From Eumeta japonica (taxonomy: Eukaryota > Arthropoda > Insecta > Lepidoptera > Psychidae), in assembly GCA_005406025.1 (NCBI GenBank), contig BGZK01000539.1, positions 248,001 through 312,000 of the forward strand: a DNA stretch of 64,000 bases. Direction: 5' to 3'. Numbering within the stretch: position 1 is the first letter of the stretch; every line of letters starts with the position of its first letter. The notes beneath the pieces were generated by a model. The model saw only the letters and a program-made list of their open reading frames with translations, was not told the origin of the DNA and ran no database searches. Of this stretch, positions 20,401-31,720 are shown in pieces. Position numbers and translations under genes: made by a program.

Positions 20401-23400
20401 ATAACAAGCTGTACCTACGGTATGGCTTCCGATCGAGGACAGATTTTGAGATCCGGGCCGCTTTGAACATACAGTGGCAGATATAGCTAGATATGATAGC
20501 CGTCGGACGTGGTGATAACAACCCTAAGGACAACCACCGCTCCCGTGAGTGCGATCGACGTCACAAATATCTCCGGCATCTTGAAATGAAAAGGTGCCGT
20601 AGAGGTCGCGCCCGCCGCCCACGGGGGCAAACGCAGGCCGCCATGCACGCGTACGTGCTGCTGAACGACGGGCGCGCTTCGGACCGGTCTACTATCAATG
20701 ACTACCCTAAAATTTAAGATCACCCGAATAACACAACAGCAAATGCCGATGTCGCCACAACTTTAATTACTAGTGTTGGTCCACATGGCACTACGACCAT
20801 CACGAACGTGCAAATGAAGCGCACTGGTACGGCCGCCCTCCGCGCTCGACAGACGCTAAATGCGACCGCCGTCGCGCGCCTACCATGTTGCTGACGACGA
20901 GGCGCCCGCCCGAACGTCGTGGGAGCGATATTTTATCGCGAACTGACGCTTCGGGAGATTCCTCGTCGATTGGATTGACCACCCTGACTTAGAGCCCTAT
21001 GCAGCCGGATTCCACTCATCGGAAACTTGAACACCAACCATGAAGAATACCGCAGCGGAACGAGAGGTATGGAAGCAACGGATCGCTTGACGAGTGCTGC
21101 CTTGACTGCTGCTGTTGTATACATGGATAGCCTGACCGGCAGTCGGTGACGTGCTCGGTTAGATCTGCGTGGAGCGAATCACTGATGCGTGCTGCCTTGA
21201 TTGCTGTTGTCAGCGATCCACTGGCGTCCGACGGGCGGCGGTCGGCGGCGTGCGCGGCTCAAACTGTATGGGGCGGACTGCTGACGTGTGTTGCTAGCCG
21301 TAGCTGGGCGGTCGGCGACGTGCGTAGCCGGGTTTGCTCCCGAATCGTCGATTGCCACTTCATGCCAGGCGCTCGCCATCCTCCACCTGCCAGAGTCAGC
21401 ATGCGCAATGGTGCGTGCCTGCTGTTATGTTGGTACTGCGCTTGCGTCCGCCATTGAAACTCTCACGTACGACTTCCAAACAAGTGTGAACTCCGTAAGA
21501 GAAAAGTGACATTGTATATTAAGAAGAACACTACACCTCGAAAGGAAGATTAGAGCGAAGATGTCTGGAATGCCATCGTGTCGTCGAGATAGCTGTTATT
21601 GGATGTCTCCTCTCTTGCCGCACGGATCGCCGATGACCGACACACACCCAAGCGGCACAGCGGGCTATATTACGTTCGCCTTTCCGCCGACTAACACAAC
21701 TCAACCTCGGAGGAAACCCGATGGCGCGTGGTTATTTTCAACCGTGCATGCTAGTCTGTGCCTGCAACTCACTTAATAGCAGATTACATCAGGCGCCGAC
21801 CCAATGACCTGCAAGGACGGTGTCTTCTGCGAGAACAAGCCCGGGTCCAAGCCATAGGCTAATGCTTGTACCTGCATCTCTAACAAGGTGTAGAAGATCC
21901 ACGAACGAACGGCCGCTTTGATTTAATTGGTCTAAATTCAACCCGTTTAATTGGTCGCTCTCTGAAGGACGAATCAGGAAATTGCAAGAAATAGTATAAG
22001 AATGCAGCATTCAGTCTGCACTATCTCAATATTGCACCTAGTCTACAGTCTACTATAGTACATAGCATACGTGTCAGCATATCGGAAGTGAAGTTCTGTA
22101 CCTCTATAGACACCTATTGTTCAGAGGTATTATTTCGACGACCTAAGTTGTCGAAGCGTCGCTCCTGCAAAATAGTTAGCAAATTAGCAGAAATAAAAAT
22201 CGGTCGTTAAGCATATGGCCCGTCCTTCACATTTTTTGGATTGTAGTTCAAATTTGTTAACCGACCATGATGAACACAATGAATGTAAACTAAATGCAAA
22301 AACGCTGTCAATAGTTTTTATAGGTTTACGAATAAAGATACATTAATATCTGTTTCGCATTCTATTGAGAAAAGATTTTCTGTTGTCTTTTGACTATTTT
22401 TCTGTGGGGAAAGTCTTTTACAGAAATAGTTAAAAAGCCTTGTTAATTCATCTCTTTTTGATGAAAAAATTGCTTACTTTTAACATTGCATTAACAGATA
22501 CACCAAATATCCTAAAGCTCTATGAGAAAACCTTAAATTAAATGTTTTACCTCTTAAAATTGATAAAGTCTCGACCATCTCTGTTCTGTCAAGTTTATTA
22601 ATAATCATTTTCTTAATTTATCGGGATCTAATAGTCTATATTTTTCAAACATGTCTTATTATAAAACCCGTAGTCATAGTTCTTCCACCTTTATTTTAAA
22701 TTGTGTTCAGCAACGGATTATTTTTGAGACAATTACATCTCTTAAATCACACGCATAGGGCGTAGACGCCTAACTTTCTGGATGTTATAACGTCCATTAT
22801 TAACCGGTCAGTTATTACATGTTTTTTTCCTGATCCGTGAAAAATTGCCATTTTTCTGCCAGTTCCTAAAAACCCAAACATTCTAGGATCTACGAACCAT
22901 TAGCATACCATGTATTACAAAGATTATGGAAAGAGTAATATATACGCGGCTTATTGGATATTTGGAGAGTAATGACATTCTCCTCTAGCTACAGTCCGGA
23001 TTCAACAAAAACAATGCCGCTCCTTTACTACATGTCATTGGTAACGTATCGGAAGCGCTAGATAACGGATTGGGTAAAATATTAGTCCTCTTGGACTTTT
23101 CCCGTGCTTTTGATACAATAAATATACCCTTTTTAATATCTAAATTAATATTTTATTTTGATGAGTCTACTTTAAATTGTTTTATAGTTTAGTGATCGTT
23201 ACCAGTACGTTCAGTTGCGTAACAGCGACGGCAAAGTATTATCTTCTTTTTCTACTGTTAAGTAGTGTGTTCCGAAGGGATCCATTTTGGGGCCTTTGTT
23301 ATTTATTCTGTATAGTACGGACATCGTAAACTGTGTAAAGAACTGCACCTTTCATTTATATGCTGATGACTTACAACTTTATTTGTCCTGTCGCCCTGAT

Positions 23401-24875
23401 AATGTAAAAACGCTAGTAGATAGAATAAATGAAGATTTAGATAGAATCTCGGCCTGATCTAGCAGTAATTGCTTAAGCCTAGTAAGTTCAACTACATAGT
23501 TTGAGGTTCGAAGCAACAAATAAGCGGTATAAAATCCCGATCACCAACGATTATGTTAATTGGTGAACCAGTTTTCTGTGTGTCGGAAGCACGTAATTTG
23601 GGGTTGGTCATCGATTCTGATTTAAAATTCGAGAAACACATTCACGAATTGGTGCGAAATTGCCTCTATCGTCTAAAAGTGATGTAGAGAATCCGAAACT
23701 TTTTATCTCTCAACCTTTGAATAAAACTCGTTGAAGCTTTTATTCTATCAAAATTTACTTATGCAGATATTGTATATGGACCTAGACTATTATCTAAAAC
23801 AAAAAAACATAATATAGCGAGTGTAAAACGCATTTGCTCGATTTTGCTTTGAAATCCCCACTCACGTATCACCTTTATTAATCAATCTCGTGTTTTAAGT
23901 ATGTCCACTTGTTCATTTTGCCACTCTTCTCTTTGACATTATTAAGACTTGTAAGTCTCTCTACCTCTACAGGAAACTTGCATTTTCTCCTTGAATCCAT
24001 CTCGCTCAACTTATCGTCAATCATCACTCTAGATAAAACCTTTACACTTAAGAGAACTTTCAAATATACTGATTCCAAAATTGGGAATAATATTCCTCCT
24101 CGTCTTTGCAGTCTGTCAAGTACATGCAAATTTTAGAAAACAATAAAATTATTTTATTTCAAAACTCATCTACGCGGAAATAATCCCAACAAGTATTGAT
24201 TATTTATAAATGTTCCGATAATGAGGTTGTATTATAAGCAACATTTGCAATTATCACTTTAATGCTACCGTTCCTCTTTATTCATTATTGATATTGGTTT
24301 TTTTCCATTATTTAAGTATAGGTTACTCTTTAATTTTGTATTGTTTAAATATCGTTTTACGTTTTAAGTTAAACACTGCGTTCAGTGTAAGGAACCGCGC
24401 AAATCCTAAACGGCTCCAGCTGAAAATCAGCGCCAAAGCCCCGATAGTGGTATTACGCTGAGCTGGAACCGATTCGGCATTGATCCAATTAACCATGTAA
24501 CCATGTGTTTTTTACTTCTGCATTGTTCTCGTGCCGAATGCAACATTTATTCTCTTTTTTTTTTCAAATATTTTTTTTATCAGTTCGCAGAAAAGAGCAA
24601 AGCAGTTGTCTTTATTATGGAACGACAGGCCCGTGTCTGCAATGGACACCGCAATCTACTGGGTGGAGTACGTGGCTAAACATGAGGCAGTGCTCCAGCT
24701 GCGACCGGCCAGTATCTCGGTGCCGTTCTATCAGTACATTTTGATTGATGTATGGTTGACGTTAGGTATTGCCCTAATGATTATCTGGTATATGTTAATG
24801 AAGTTTTTTTCTCTTTTTATAACTTACATCAGAAAGTGGCGCTGCACTAAAACTAAAATAGGCAAAAATAAATAA
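17421..24875 (+). CDS. UDP-glycosyltransferase UGT-1, complete, four exons
   Basis: Exons 17421..18257, 18476..18692, 19238..19454 and 24584..24875 (phases 0, 1, 2) encode 520 aa. UGTs move a sugar from UDP-sugar onto small lipophilic acceptors; insect enzymes normally use UDP-glucose and sit in the ER membrane facing the lumen. Residues 1-19 form a signal peptide. ILALFPYNGRSHH contains the catalytic His35, and FVTDCGF the partner Asp145. Exon 2 has GVIYISFGS and RKWLPQVDIL. Exon 3 carries the UGT signature from FISHSGM to PLFGDQ. Exon 4 has WNDRPVSAMDTAIYW, one membrane helix and a basic tail. Intron 3 is 5.1 kb and filled by a GC-rich insertion and a LINE. It is closest to the UGT relic at 32471-35970. 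The substrate cannot be told from sequence. Confidence 0.93.
19022..19180 (+). repeat. tandem duplication of about 100 nt in UGT-1 intron 2
   Basis: ATTTGGGCGGTTTTTAAG...TTTAATTTTAATAAATAACG at 19022 is repeated, diverged, as ATTTGGGTGGTTTTAAAG...GTAATTTTAATCAATAATG near 19125. It is a local duplication within the intron. Confidence 0.7.
19663..19862 (-). other. possible antisense exon in UGT-1 intron 3 (uncertain)
   Basis: On the minus strand a polypyrimidine tract plus CAG at about 19856-19868 is followed by 65 open codons with an ordinary amino-acid mix (IDLLDLIPSTLTYIRHH... RSEWINLTCKN) and a stop. Upstream, 19990-20049 is also open (CVRRGAQEHFVAN). No family is recognised. It could be a fragment of a mobile-element ORF or chance. 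Confidence 0.2.
20290..22200. repeat. GC-rich insertion of unknown type in UGT-1 intron 3
   Basis: About 1.9 kb are far richer in G+C than the surrounding intron, with sharp edges. GTGCTGCCTTGACTGCTG near 21090 is repeated as GTGCTGCCTTGATTGCTG near 21190. Short frames are open on both strands, but none shows a recognisable domain. No long terminal repeats or paired ends were found by eye. A mobile element, perhaps the terminal part of an LTR retrotransposon, is the likeliest explanation. Confidence 0.5.
22200..24490 (+). mobile_element. non-LTR retrotransposon (LINE) relic with reverse transcriptase
   Basis: On the plus strand the RT domain is readable across several frames: SGFNKNNAAPLLHVIG, LVLLDFSRAFDTIN (23080-23125), KGSILGPLLFILYS, LYADDLQLY (YADD at 23359-23370), and further on LVIDSDLKFEKHIHEL and FTYADIVYGP. 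At least five stops or frameshifts make it dead. The 3' end near 24470-24500 has short tandem AACCATGT units, like tails of CR1/Jockey-type LINEs. It is inserted in UGT-1 intron 3, ending about 90 nt before exon 4. The upstream part (22200-22800) probably includes decayed ORF sequence. Confidence 0.85.
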
Positions 24876-24884
24876 GAGGTCTAT

Positions 24885-24890
24885 AATAAA
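24885..24890 (+). terminator. polyadenylation signal of UGT-1
   Basis: AATAAA lies 10 nt after the UGT-1 stop codon. The intergenic stretch to gene B (24876-25257) is AT-rich and holds a short hairpin at 25050-25083. Confidence 0.5.
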
Positions 24891-25049
24891 ATTAATTTAG
24901 AAAGTGACAAAAGTATATTGATAGTATAAGACCTGTTTGAAAATTAAGATTAAACATAATTTTATACTTTTTTAAACGAAAATAAAATTTTTGTAGTGAT
25001 TTATGCCTTATTATTTTATTATTGCATGTCGATGAAACGTTGGTCAAAT

Positions 25050-25083
25050 CAAAACACAATATTAATTTTAATATTGTGTTTTG
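25050..25083. repeat. 15-bp hairpin between UGT-1 and gene B
   Basis: CAAAACACAATATTA (25050-25064) pairs exactly with 25069-25083 across a 4-nt loop. The two genes converge here, so it could sit in both 3' ends. Confidence 0.75.
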
Positions 25084-25257
25084 CTTAGTTACTGTTGTAT
25101 AAAACATACTTATGCAATTAAATGAGAATATTACAATAGTGTATATATAAATTCAAATGGTTCATAAATTTCATAGTTTAGTACATAGTGAAACTAATTT
25201 TGGTGAAAAAAAATAAATTAAGACTACAAATTAGGCCAACGATACATTTGAACATCT

Positions 25258-28200
25258 TCAAATGTCCTTATAATCAAGGTTACACGAATCGGGGAAACTG
25301 ACGTCACACCGCAAGGTCGGCACTACAATGCAACGATTGGAACCGGACGTGCAGTAGGAGATTTGACGCGGCTTGTAGCAATTGTGCTTGTTAACTTTCT
25401 TCATCACGCCGTCAGCGATGAATCCAGGTCGCCAGCCGCATTTAAGCTGTCGATAAAATTCGAGAAACTTCAGTTGAAATTACATATTTGTTAATTAAAT
25501 TAACATTATTGAAACGCCATCACTTGCAAATTCATTTGAGAAAATTCAACTTTATGTGAAATATTGTCAAATCACATTATGGGAATGGAACTAAATTAAT
25601 AAAATCCTTATTGTAGTACGATGAAGGTTTATGAAATAATATAATTAAATGATATTAAATTAAAATAAAACTCATAAAAACAATATATTGTTGTGTTAAT
25701 AACATTTAAATCACCCTAATACCGCAAAGTACAAAATAAAAAACAGACTTTAAAAAGGTTTTTATCAGTTCTTGTGTGGTACTTTGGAACTGTTAATAAT
25801 TACATTTTCATTTGTAAAAAGTGTTTAATACTTTTTTTACGAATAGTAAATAAAATTTGGTTTTAACAAAACATGTCGAAACATATAATAACACTAGCTT
25901 CTACCGGCGGATTTGCTATCGTTGACACAACAATGCATTACAGGCTTTCTCTCGCTAGATCTCGCTTCTGCTTTTGCATCCTTCCCGCTGCCTATTATCA
26001 TTTCTGTTAGACACTTTTCGTTTTACGGGATATGGTGACTATGTGCTGAAGAAAACCGCCAAGTAAATGAATCAGAGCACAGAAATAAGTCACTGTGGTT
26101 CCGATTCGAAAAAAAAAAAATTAAAATGTGCCCTGTTTTTTATTTCATTTTGTTAAACATGTTTTGAAAATGCTCCATCTATTATAACACACTAACACGT
26201 GTCTCGTGATTGCTCTGCTTAGTGTCCTTCAAGCACTATATAACGTATTTTTATTTGTATTAAAAATTACATGTTTGTTACAATAATCTCAAAATGTTAT
26301 TTATAATATTAGAGAACGTCGTTTCATTTATAATTTAGAACATATCTATGTAGGTGACGCTTGGTTTAGCAACGGCAATGTGTGTATTTTGTCATGCAGT
26401 GTATATACGAATGTCGTTCTTCCTGCTTTATTGTTATTATTTTTATAAATTCACGCCTATGTCCCAGAAGGACAGGCAGAGACCACAGACTTACATGGTA
26501 CGATTTTTCCTTGTTTTTTTATTTTACTGTTATCCATTAATTGCTTCGTACAAACTCGTCAGTTTCAGATGTTAAAAATCGGCCTATTTCTAATATGCCG
26601 CCAATTTGGTAGGTGTACGATTTTTTAAGATAACCCTTCCATCATACACATTTGTTCCGTAAATCTGTTTTGTGGTTTTCTTTCATTCATTCTCTCCAGA
26701 TAGCCTAATTGCATCAATATAATCAACTTTTTCTACTCTAGTCACTACATCTTCTTTCAGACCTCATCCCTCTATGCCATCATTATTCCTACATCTATCT
26801 CTTCAAGATACTATACACTAGGCAAGGATCACATCTCCACTGCAATGATCTTCTTTCATTTTCCTTCTGTCATACCCATATTTTACATAAGCGTAGGGAC
26901 TAGGACTCTATTATGAACAGACAAACGCGCTTGTCGTGAGACACGTTTACCACTCATAGTATCAAACAGGACCTCATTTACCTTATTTTCAGCAATCGCT
27001 CTCATTTCATAAGGTTTATCATGTTTAAGGTCATCCGCAAACAAACTAACCAAGTGCGTAAATTCTTTTACTTCTTGAATTCTTTCATCTCCAATACATA
27101 TATCGCATTCCGTCATGCTTTAACTTTTTTTAAACACAATGACGTTAGCTATACTAACATTTATTTTCATACTTCTTTTCATTTATATTAGTTAGCGATA
27201 TTTATATTAATTACCATCCCTTGCAAATTTGCTTGCCGACAGCGTAACGCTCACTTGAAATGCGTACAGGAGGCATTTGACAGACAACTCAACTATTCTT
27301 AGTCTATACTCATGGTGCGAGTTTTAGTATAATATATACTTCTTTATGAGTATAATACTCGTCCAAGTCGCTAATATGCCTTCGCTTATTCCGAGTTCAA
27401 ATTCCTAACAAATATTTTCTCTTATTTTATAGGTGAATAAAAACTATATAAAACTAAATGTTTGTTTACAGATAAATGTACAACATTAAAAGACGATTTT
27501 GTAATTAATCTATAAAAAATTACAGTGCAAATTTTTCATCGATTATAATGGTGCATAGCGCTATTGCTTCGGTATCAATTCATTCAAGCATGTATCCATA
27601 CATCTATTTGATTATCCGACCTAAATAGCTACCTTGTTTTTTGTTACATTATAATAAGACATATCTCAAGTCTTCAATTTTAATGGGATAGACATAATTT
27701 ACAAATACACAGACGACAATACTAGTTTAAACATATTTATATTAAATGTTAGAGTAAACTAAGACAAATATTTAAAACAACGATCTATATTGGAGAGACA
27801 TCACAAAACTTATAAATACATGGGTAAAATCGAAAATAAATGTTACTGAAACAAATACTCAAATCTAATCTGGGCCCGTTTTCAATACATCTCAAAAAAC
27901 CACATCTAAATTAGTTAAACCGTTGTCGAAATTAGAGTGCACAAACGCGCAGATGAATATACAAAATTTGCTTAACAATTTACTATACCAATAAGTATAG
28001 ATGACACCTTCATAAAAGTAGGTAGGTTATATAATATATTTACTTTTGTGGGCAAAATACATGTTAATAGATAGAATAGCAGATTGTCTATTTTCTCAAA
28101 TCTGTAATAAATTCCTTTGTTACCATCTGCTAATTATTTTGTATAATATAGAAAATTTAATGGTATACACATGAAAAAACAGATAATAGTATATGCAGAG

Positions 28201-28961
28201 AATATATTAGGGGTTTGATGAGAAGTTCATTTGACCCATTTAGCTTTGTAATCATAAAATTCCGACCTGATGTTTCGGGGAGGTTTTCGCTGTGTACAAC
28301 CAGCCGACATTTTTCGGGATAGGGCCTGGCTTGACTTCTTCGTAGTCGAAGCACTGGTGTTTAGGCACATTGCATGGTCCGATGCACTTTCTGGGTGGAG
28401 TTTTACCTTTAAAATATAGGCCACAAATGGAAATACACGTCTCTCGCTATCTTATATTATTATATTATCTCGCTATCTTATATTATTCTATCTTATATTA
28501 TTTTAATTATTCTAACGGGTTCTATGTATGTTTGATCATAAGCCACAATTTTTAATTGTGCCGTGGAAGAAACACCCTTTCGATACGTGGCACATTTAAC
28601 GTAACTATTAAAATGTGTTATGGTTCAATTATTGCGAATGTAAATACTGTCATTGGATTTGGAGTTGGATCATAAAATATAACAGATGTAATTTTGAGCG
28701 TTTTTCGTTGAAATATTTTATGCGCCTTTCACATGAAAGGCGCATAAAATATTTCAGAAGTCAATCTCGATGGTTCCGAGTTTGATTATCATTGACATGT
28801 TATCATTCCGTCTATAGACATTTGGTGGATGCGTAACGTTGCTTTGTATTGGATCGTATTGAAATTTTTAAGTATACATAATATCACTTGCAAAAAACTA
28901 CAATCATGTACTTACATTGTTTTTTAAAACAGGGTTTGCATGGTGCGCAGCATCCCGCCAT
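25258..28961 (-). CDS. small cysteine-rich protein of unknown function, gene B (paralogue of A)
   Basis: Three exons, complement(28916..28961), complement(28267..28406) and complement(25258..25446), with phases 1 and 0, encode 124 aa. Exon 1 gives MAGCCAPCKPCFKKQ. The 140-nt middle exon gives CIGPCNVPKHQCFDYEEV and KPGPIPKNVGWLYTAK. Exon 3 opens with CGWRPGFIADGV, then KHNCYKPRQ, and ends after CDVSFPDSCNLDYKDI. The core matches gene A, but the C-terminus lacks A's dense cysteine block and acidic tail, so B is 75 residues shorter. No signal peptide or membrane segment was seen. Splice sites are GTAAGT, GTCGGA, TTTAAAG and GACAG. The open frame across three exons with conserved phases argues for a functional gene. 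Intron 2 holds a LINE fragment. Confidence 0.82.
26880..27190 (-). mobile_element. LINE reverse-transcriptase fragment
   Basis: The minus strand reads MTECDICIGDERIQEVKEFTH then SLFADDLKHDK, GNKVN-like, KRVSRQARLSVHN and VLVPTLMYG. This is the region after the RT catalytic core in a common insect non-LTR family. It is truncated at both ends, with substitutions in the usually conserved YLGSLF. It lies in gene B intron 2, in the same orientation. Confidence 0.75.
28709..28756. repeat. perfect 23-bp hairpin with 2-nt loop
   Basis: The arms at 28709-28731 and 28734-28756 are exact reverse complements (TGAAATATTTTATGCGCC plus TTTCA). It lies in gene B intron 1. A 2-nt loop is too tight for a cellular hairpin RNA, so this is better read as a DNA palindrome. 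Confidence 0.85.
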
Positions 28962-30159
28962 TGTGTTCGTTTTATTTAATAATATACCAAAGGGAAGGCG
29001 ACGATACGGTTGGAGGATCGATGAAGGTTTACATTTGTGGTGAAGTTGATCCTGAATAACGATATCAGTTTAATCTATCATACATTTGTCAATATATAGA
29101 TATCATAAAGTGATAAGAATATTTCCATATAAATTAAATAGAAGCTAAATATTTTCTAATACTTTGGTTCTCTTAAATAAAAACATACAAAATTACCTCT
29201 TGTTCATTTTAACGGTTTTTCAAAATGAAACATGGTGCTAGTATCTGACGGCAAGGATATTCATAATTTTATTAAAAATTGAAAAAAGTCAAAATCGTGG
29301 CATAATCACGTCGTCCATTTTTGTGAATGACATATTAATTTACAGCGAAGCTCGTTTCGCAAATGTCTTGGTAGCCTGCATTAGTGGGTAATAAAACCTT
29401 TTTGGTTGTCATTTCTTAAAATATATTATTCTGAAAAAAACACAACAAACGTGCTTTTTCTTGAGTTTTTTTTTCTATTTATACAACAGGAGTGAATGAA
29501 TTTGGAATTAGGTACAAAAAAGCGATGACGTGAGTCTGAAAGATAGATAGGTTCGGCTTATTATATTTGTCCTGTCTGTCTATATCTAACTAGCCGTAGT
29601 AGCGTCACTGTTTGTTATAGGTTAACTACGTCTGCAAAATTGTATGCGTGGAATTAATTTTTAAAAATGAATTCATTTTTTAAAAGCAGATTTTAATAAA
29701 CTAAAACCAGTACGTTGCTTCAAACTAAGCATAAGTTACCAGTGAAAACCGTGAATTTGGTATATATCATATATATATAGTCCAGTATGATACGACACAA
29801 AATATTCCTTATTCTCTTAATTATATAGATAATGTTTTGGATTTTTTAGTACATTGGGTCTGCCATTTATTACAGGTTAGTAATTGAAAAATTACGATTA
29901 TGTTCTATTTAAGGCTCGATAGCATAGACAAACAAGGAAATCTTATAGTTTTATTCTGTTCACCTGTCCCTCTGTAGTTCTGTCTATGTGTCACAGCCTT
30001 ATATCGATATTTTTGTCACACACGCCCTTGTGTGAGGTGTCGTTGGATATAAGTATTATAGAGTTAGCTCCGAGATAATTTGCTTAGTGAATTGTTCTTT
30101 ATCCACTTTTTATATTAAATAGACAATATTAATATGTTAAATCAACTCAGCAATATATA

Positions 30160-30850
30160 GTATACTAGCTTTTACCCGCGGCACCGCCCGCGTGGACATA
30201 TAATTAATTCCTCATTTTTTATATCGAGTAATATTACTATCATTGGTACCTCCCGAGTCTGTTTTTGATTCGATTCATTTGTGCCTATAAAATTTAAATT
30301 TTTAACATTTTTTATTAATATCATTAGGAGTGATACGATAACCGTTTCATTAAAATTTAGTGCAATTAAAAATTTCACATTATTTCGTTTGTCGTACTGG
30401 ACCGTAAATGTAGAAATCTTACACACATATATTAGAAAATATTCTTTTTTTTTTAATATATGTATGTCAGTATTCGTGTTATAATAGAACATTAAAGTTT
30501 AGGACTTACGTAGCTTTCGTACTTTGAGTTCAAGCATTTTACGCAAATATTAACTCCTTATTCACCGCCAGTTATTTTATGACCTGATGTGCGTTGATAT
30601 ATCAGTCAGTCAGTTTACTCTTTTACATAAAAGAGTAAACTGCCTAATTGATATATCAATGCACAGTTTAAACTACTGAGTCTAGGGGCCTGAAATTTTG
30701 CAGATAGATTCCCGTTATAGCGCAGGCGAGAACTAAGAAAGGATTTTCAGAAATTCATCCCCTAAAATAAGAAAAAAGAAATGAAGAAAAGATGAAGTAA
30801 TATATTTTATGTCCACGCAACGGAGTGATGGAGTATTTTAGTTCTGTAGA
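30160..30850. repeat. dispersed repeats including R3 copy 2 and a 14-bp hairpin
   Basis: At 30160-30200 ACTAGCTTTTACCCGCGGCA and GCCCGCGTGG form a reversed lepidopteran element end. 30660-30850 matches repeat R3 (12480-12680). At 30611-30642 CAGTTTACTCTTTT pairs with its exact complement over a 4-nt loop, and GATATATCA words lie on both sides. The remaining stretch 28962-30160 shows CTGTCTGTC-type repeat fragments and no coding exon. Confidence 0.5.
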
Positions 30851-31019
30851 AGCGGACCGCTCGCACGATTTACAAGCCCGGACCTTGTGGTGCTAACACT
30901 CACACTCGTGCAATTGCACTAGACCGGTTTTTAATTTTTTTTTTAATTCGTAATAATTAAAAAACCAAAAAAATGGTCCTTGGAGGTTAATGTAAGTAGT
31001 AGGTAATGTTTTAGTCAAA

Positions 31020-31720
31020 TTAAATGAAAAATATGTTTATTTCGTAGGCAATAGAAATTACACTTGCAATGCGTCATAAATAACTGTTTTCGACATTAAC
31101 ATTACCACCCATTTCAAATGTTGATTGACAATGAGAAGAATGGTCAAGAAACTCCAGGTTTGCTCTTTTTTAGTCATCAATACAAAATACTGAATAATTA
31201 ATAATTTAGTACAACACTTAGTAATAACATGAAGCAACCTGATAGCCGAGCAGTTCAATCCCATGGGTTTTTTTCAGGCACGGCATAATAACAGCCCTTG
31301 TCATATAACTTTTTTTTTAAGGAAACGTTAAAATTAAAAAAAATTGCAAATTTTGAATTTCACTTGGGATCTTATTGTAAAAGAGCACACATTGCCCTTT
31401 GAATGATTTACTAACTTGGTTTATGTGCAGCAAGATCGTTCTTACGTCTAGCGTTAATGTTATGAATATCATTCCTCTTTTGGAAAAATTCTATGTTTCT
31501 TGACATATATCAGGTTTTGTATATGTATAGTGACGCTAAAGTTAAAATATTAATTTCCTTAATTTTTTCTCTGAGAGATGCTATTGGTTTCAAATCATAA
31601 ACATCAGGACTAGCTCGCTTCTGCAGCACGAACATTGTATCAATATCGGCTGCGTATTAAAGCTAATTAAGACTTCACTAAATCTGATACAGATGTTTTG
31701 ATATTTGCTTCCGATTTACT
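31020..31720 (-). mobile_element. LINE 3' tail, truncated copy 1
   Basis: In reverse complement this block aligns by eye with 44650-45290. Shared blocks are GAAATTAATATTTTAACTTT, AACATTAACGCTAGACGTAA, GGGCAATGTGTGC, AATAAGATCCCA, TGACGCATTGCAAGTGTAA and the terminal CTATTGCCTACGAAATAA. The coding part is broken. It is 5'-truncated, as LINE insertions usually are. Confidence 0.75.

Noticed and set aside
20487..21776. several 60-103-codon frames in the GC-rich island
   Set aside because: Open on both strands at once, as expected from high GC; no domain recognised in any.
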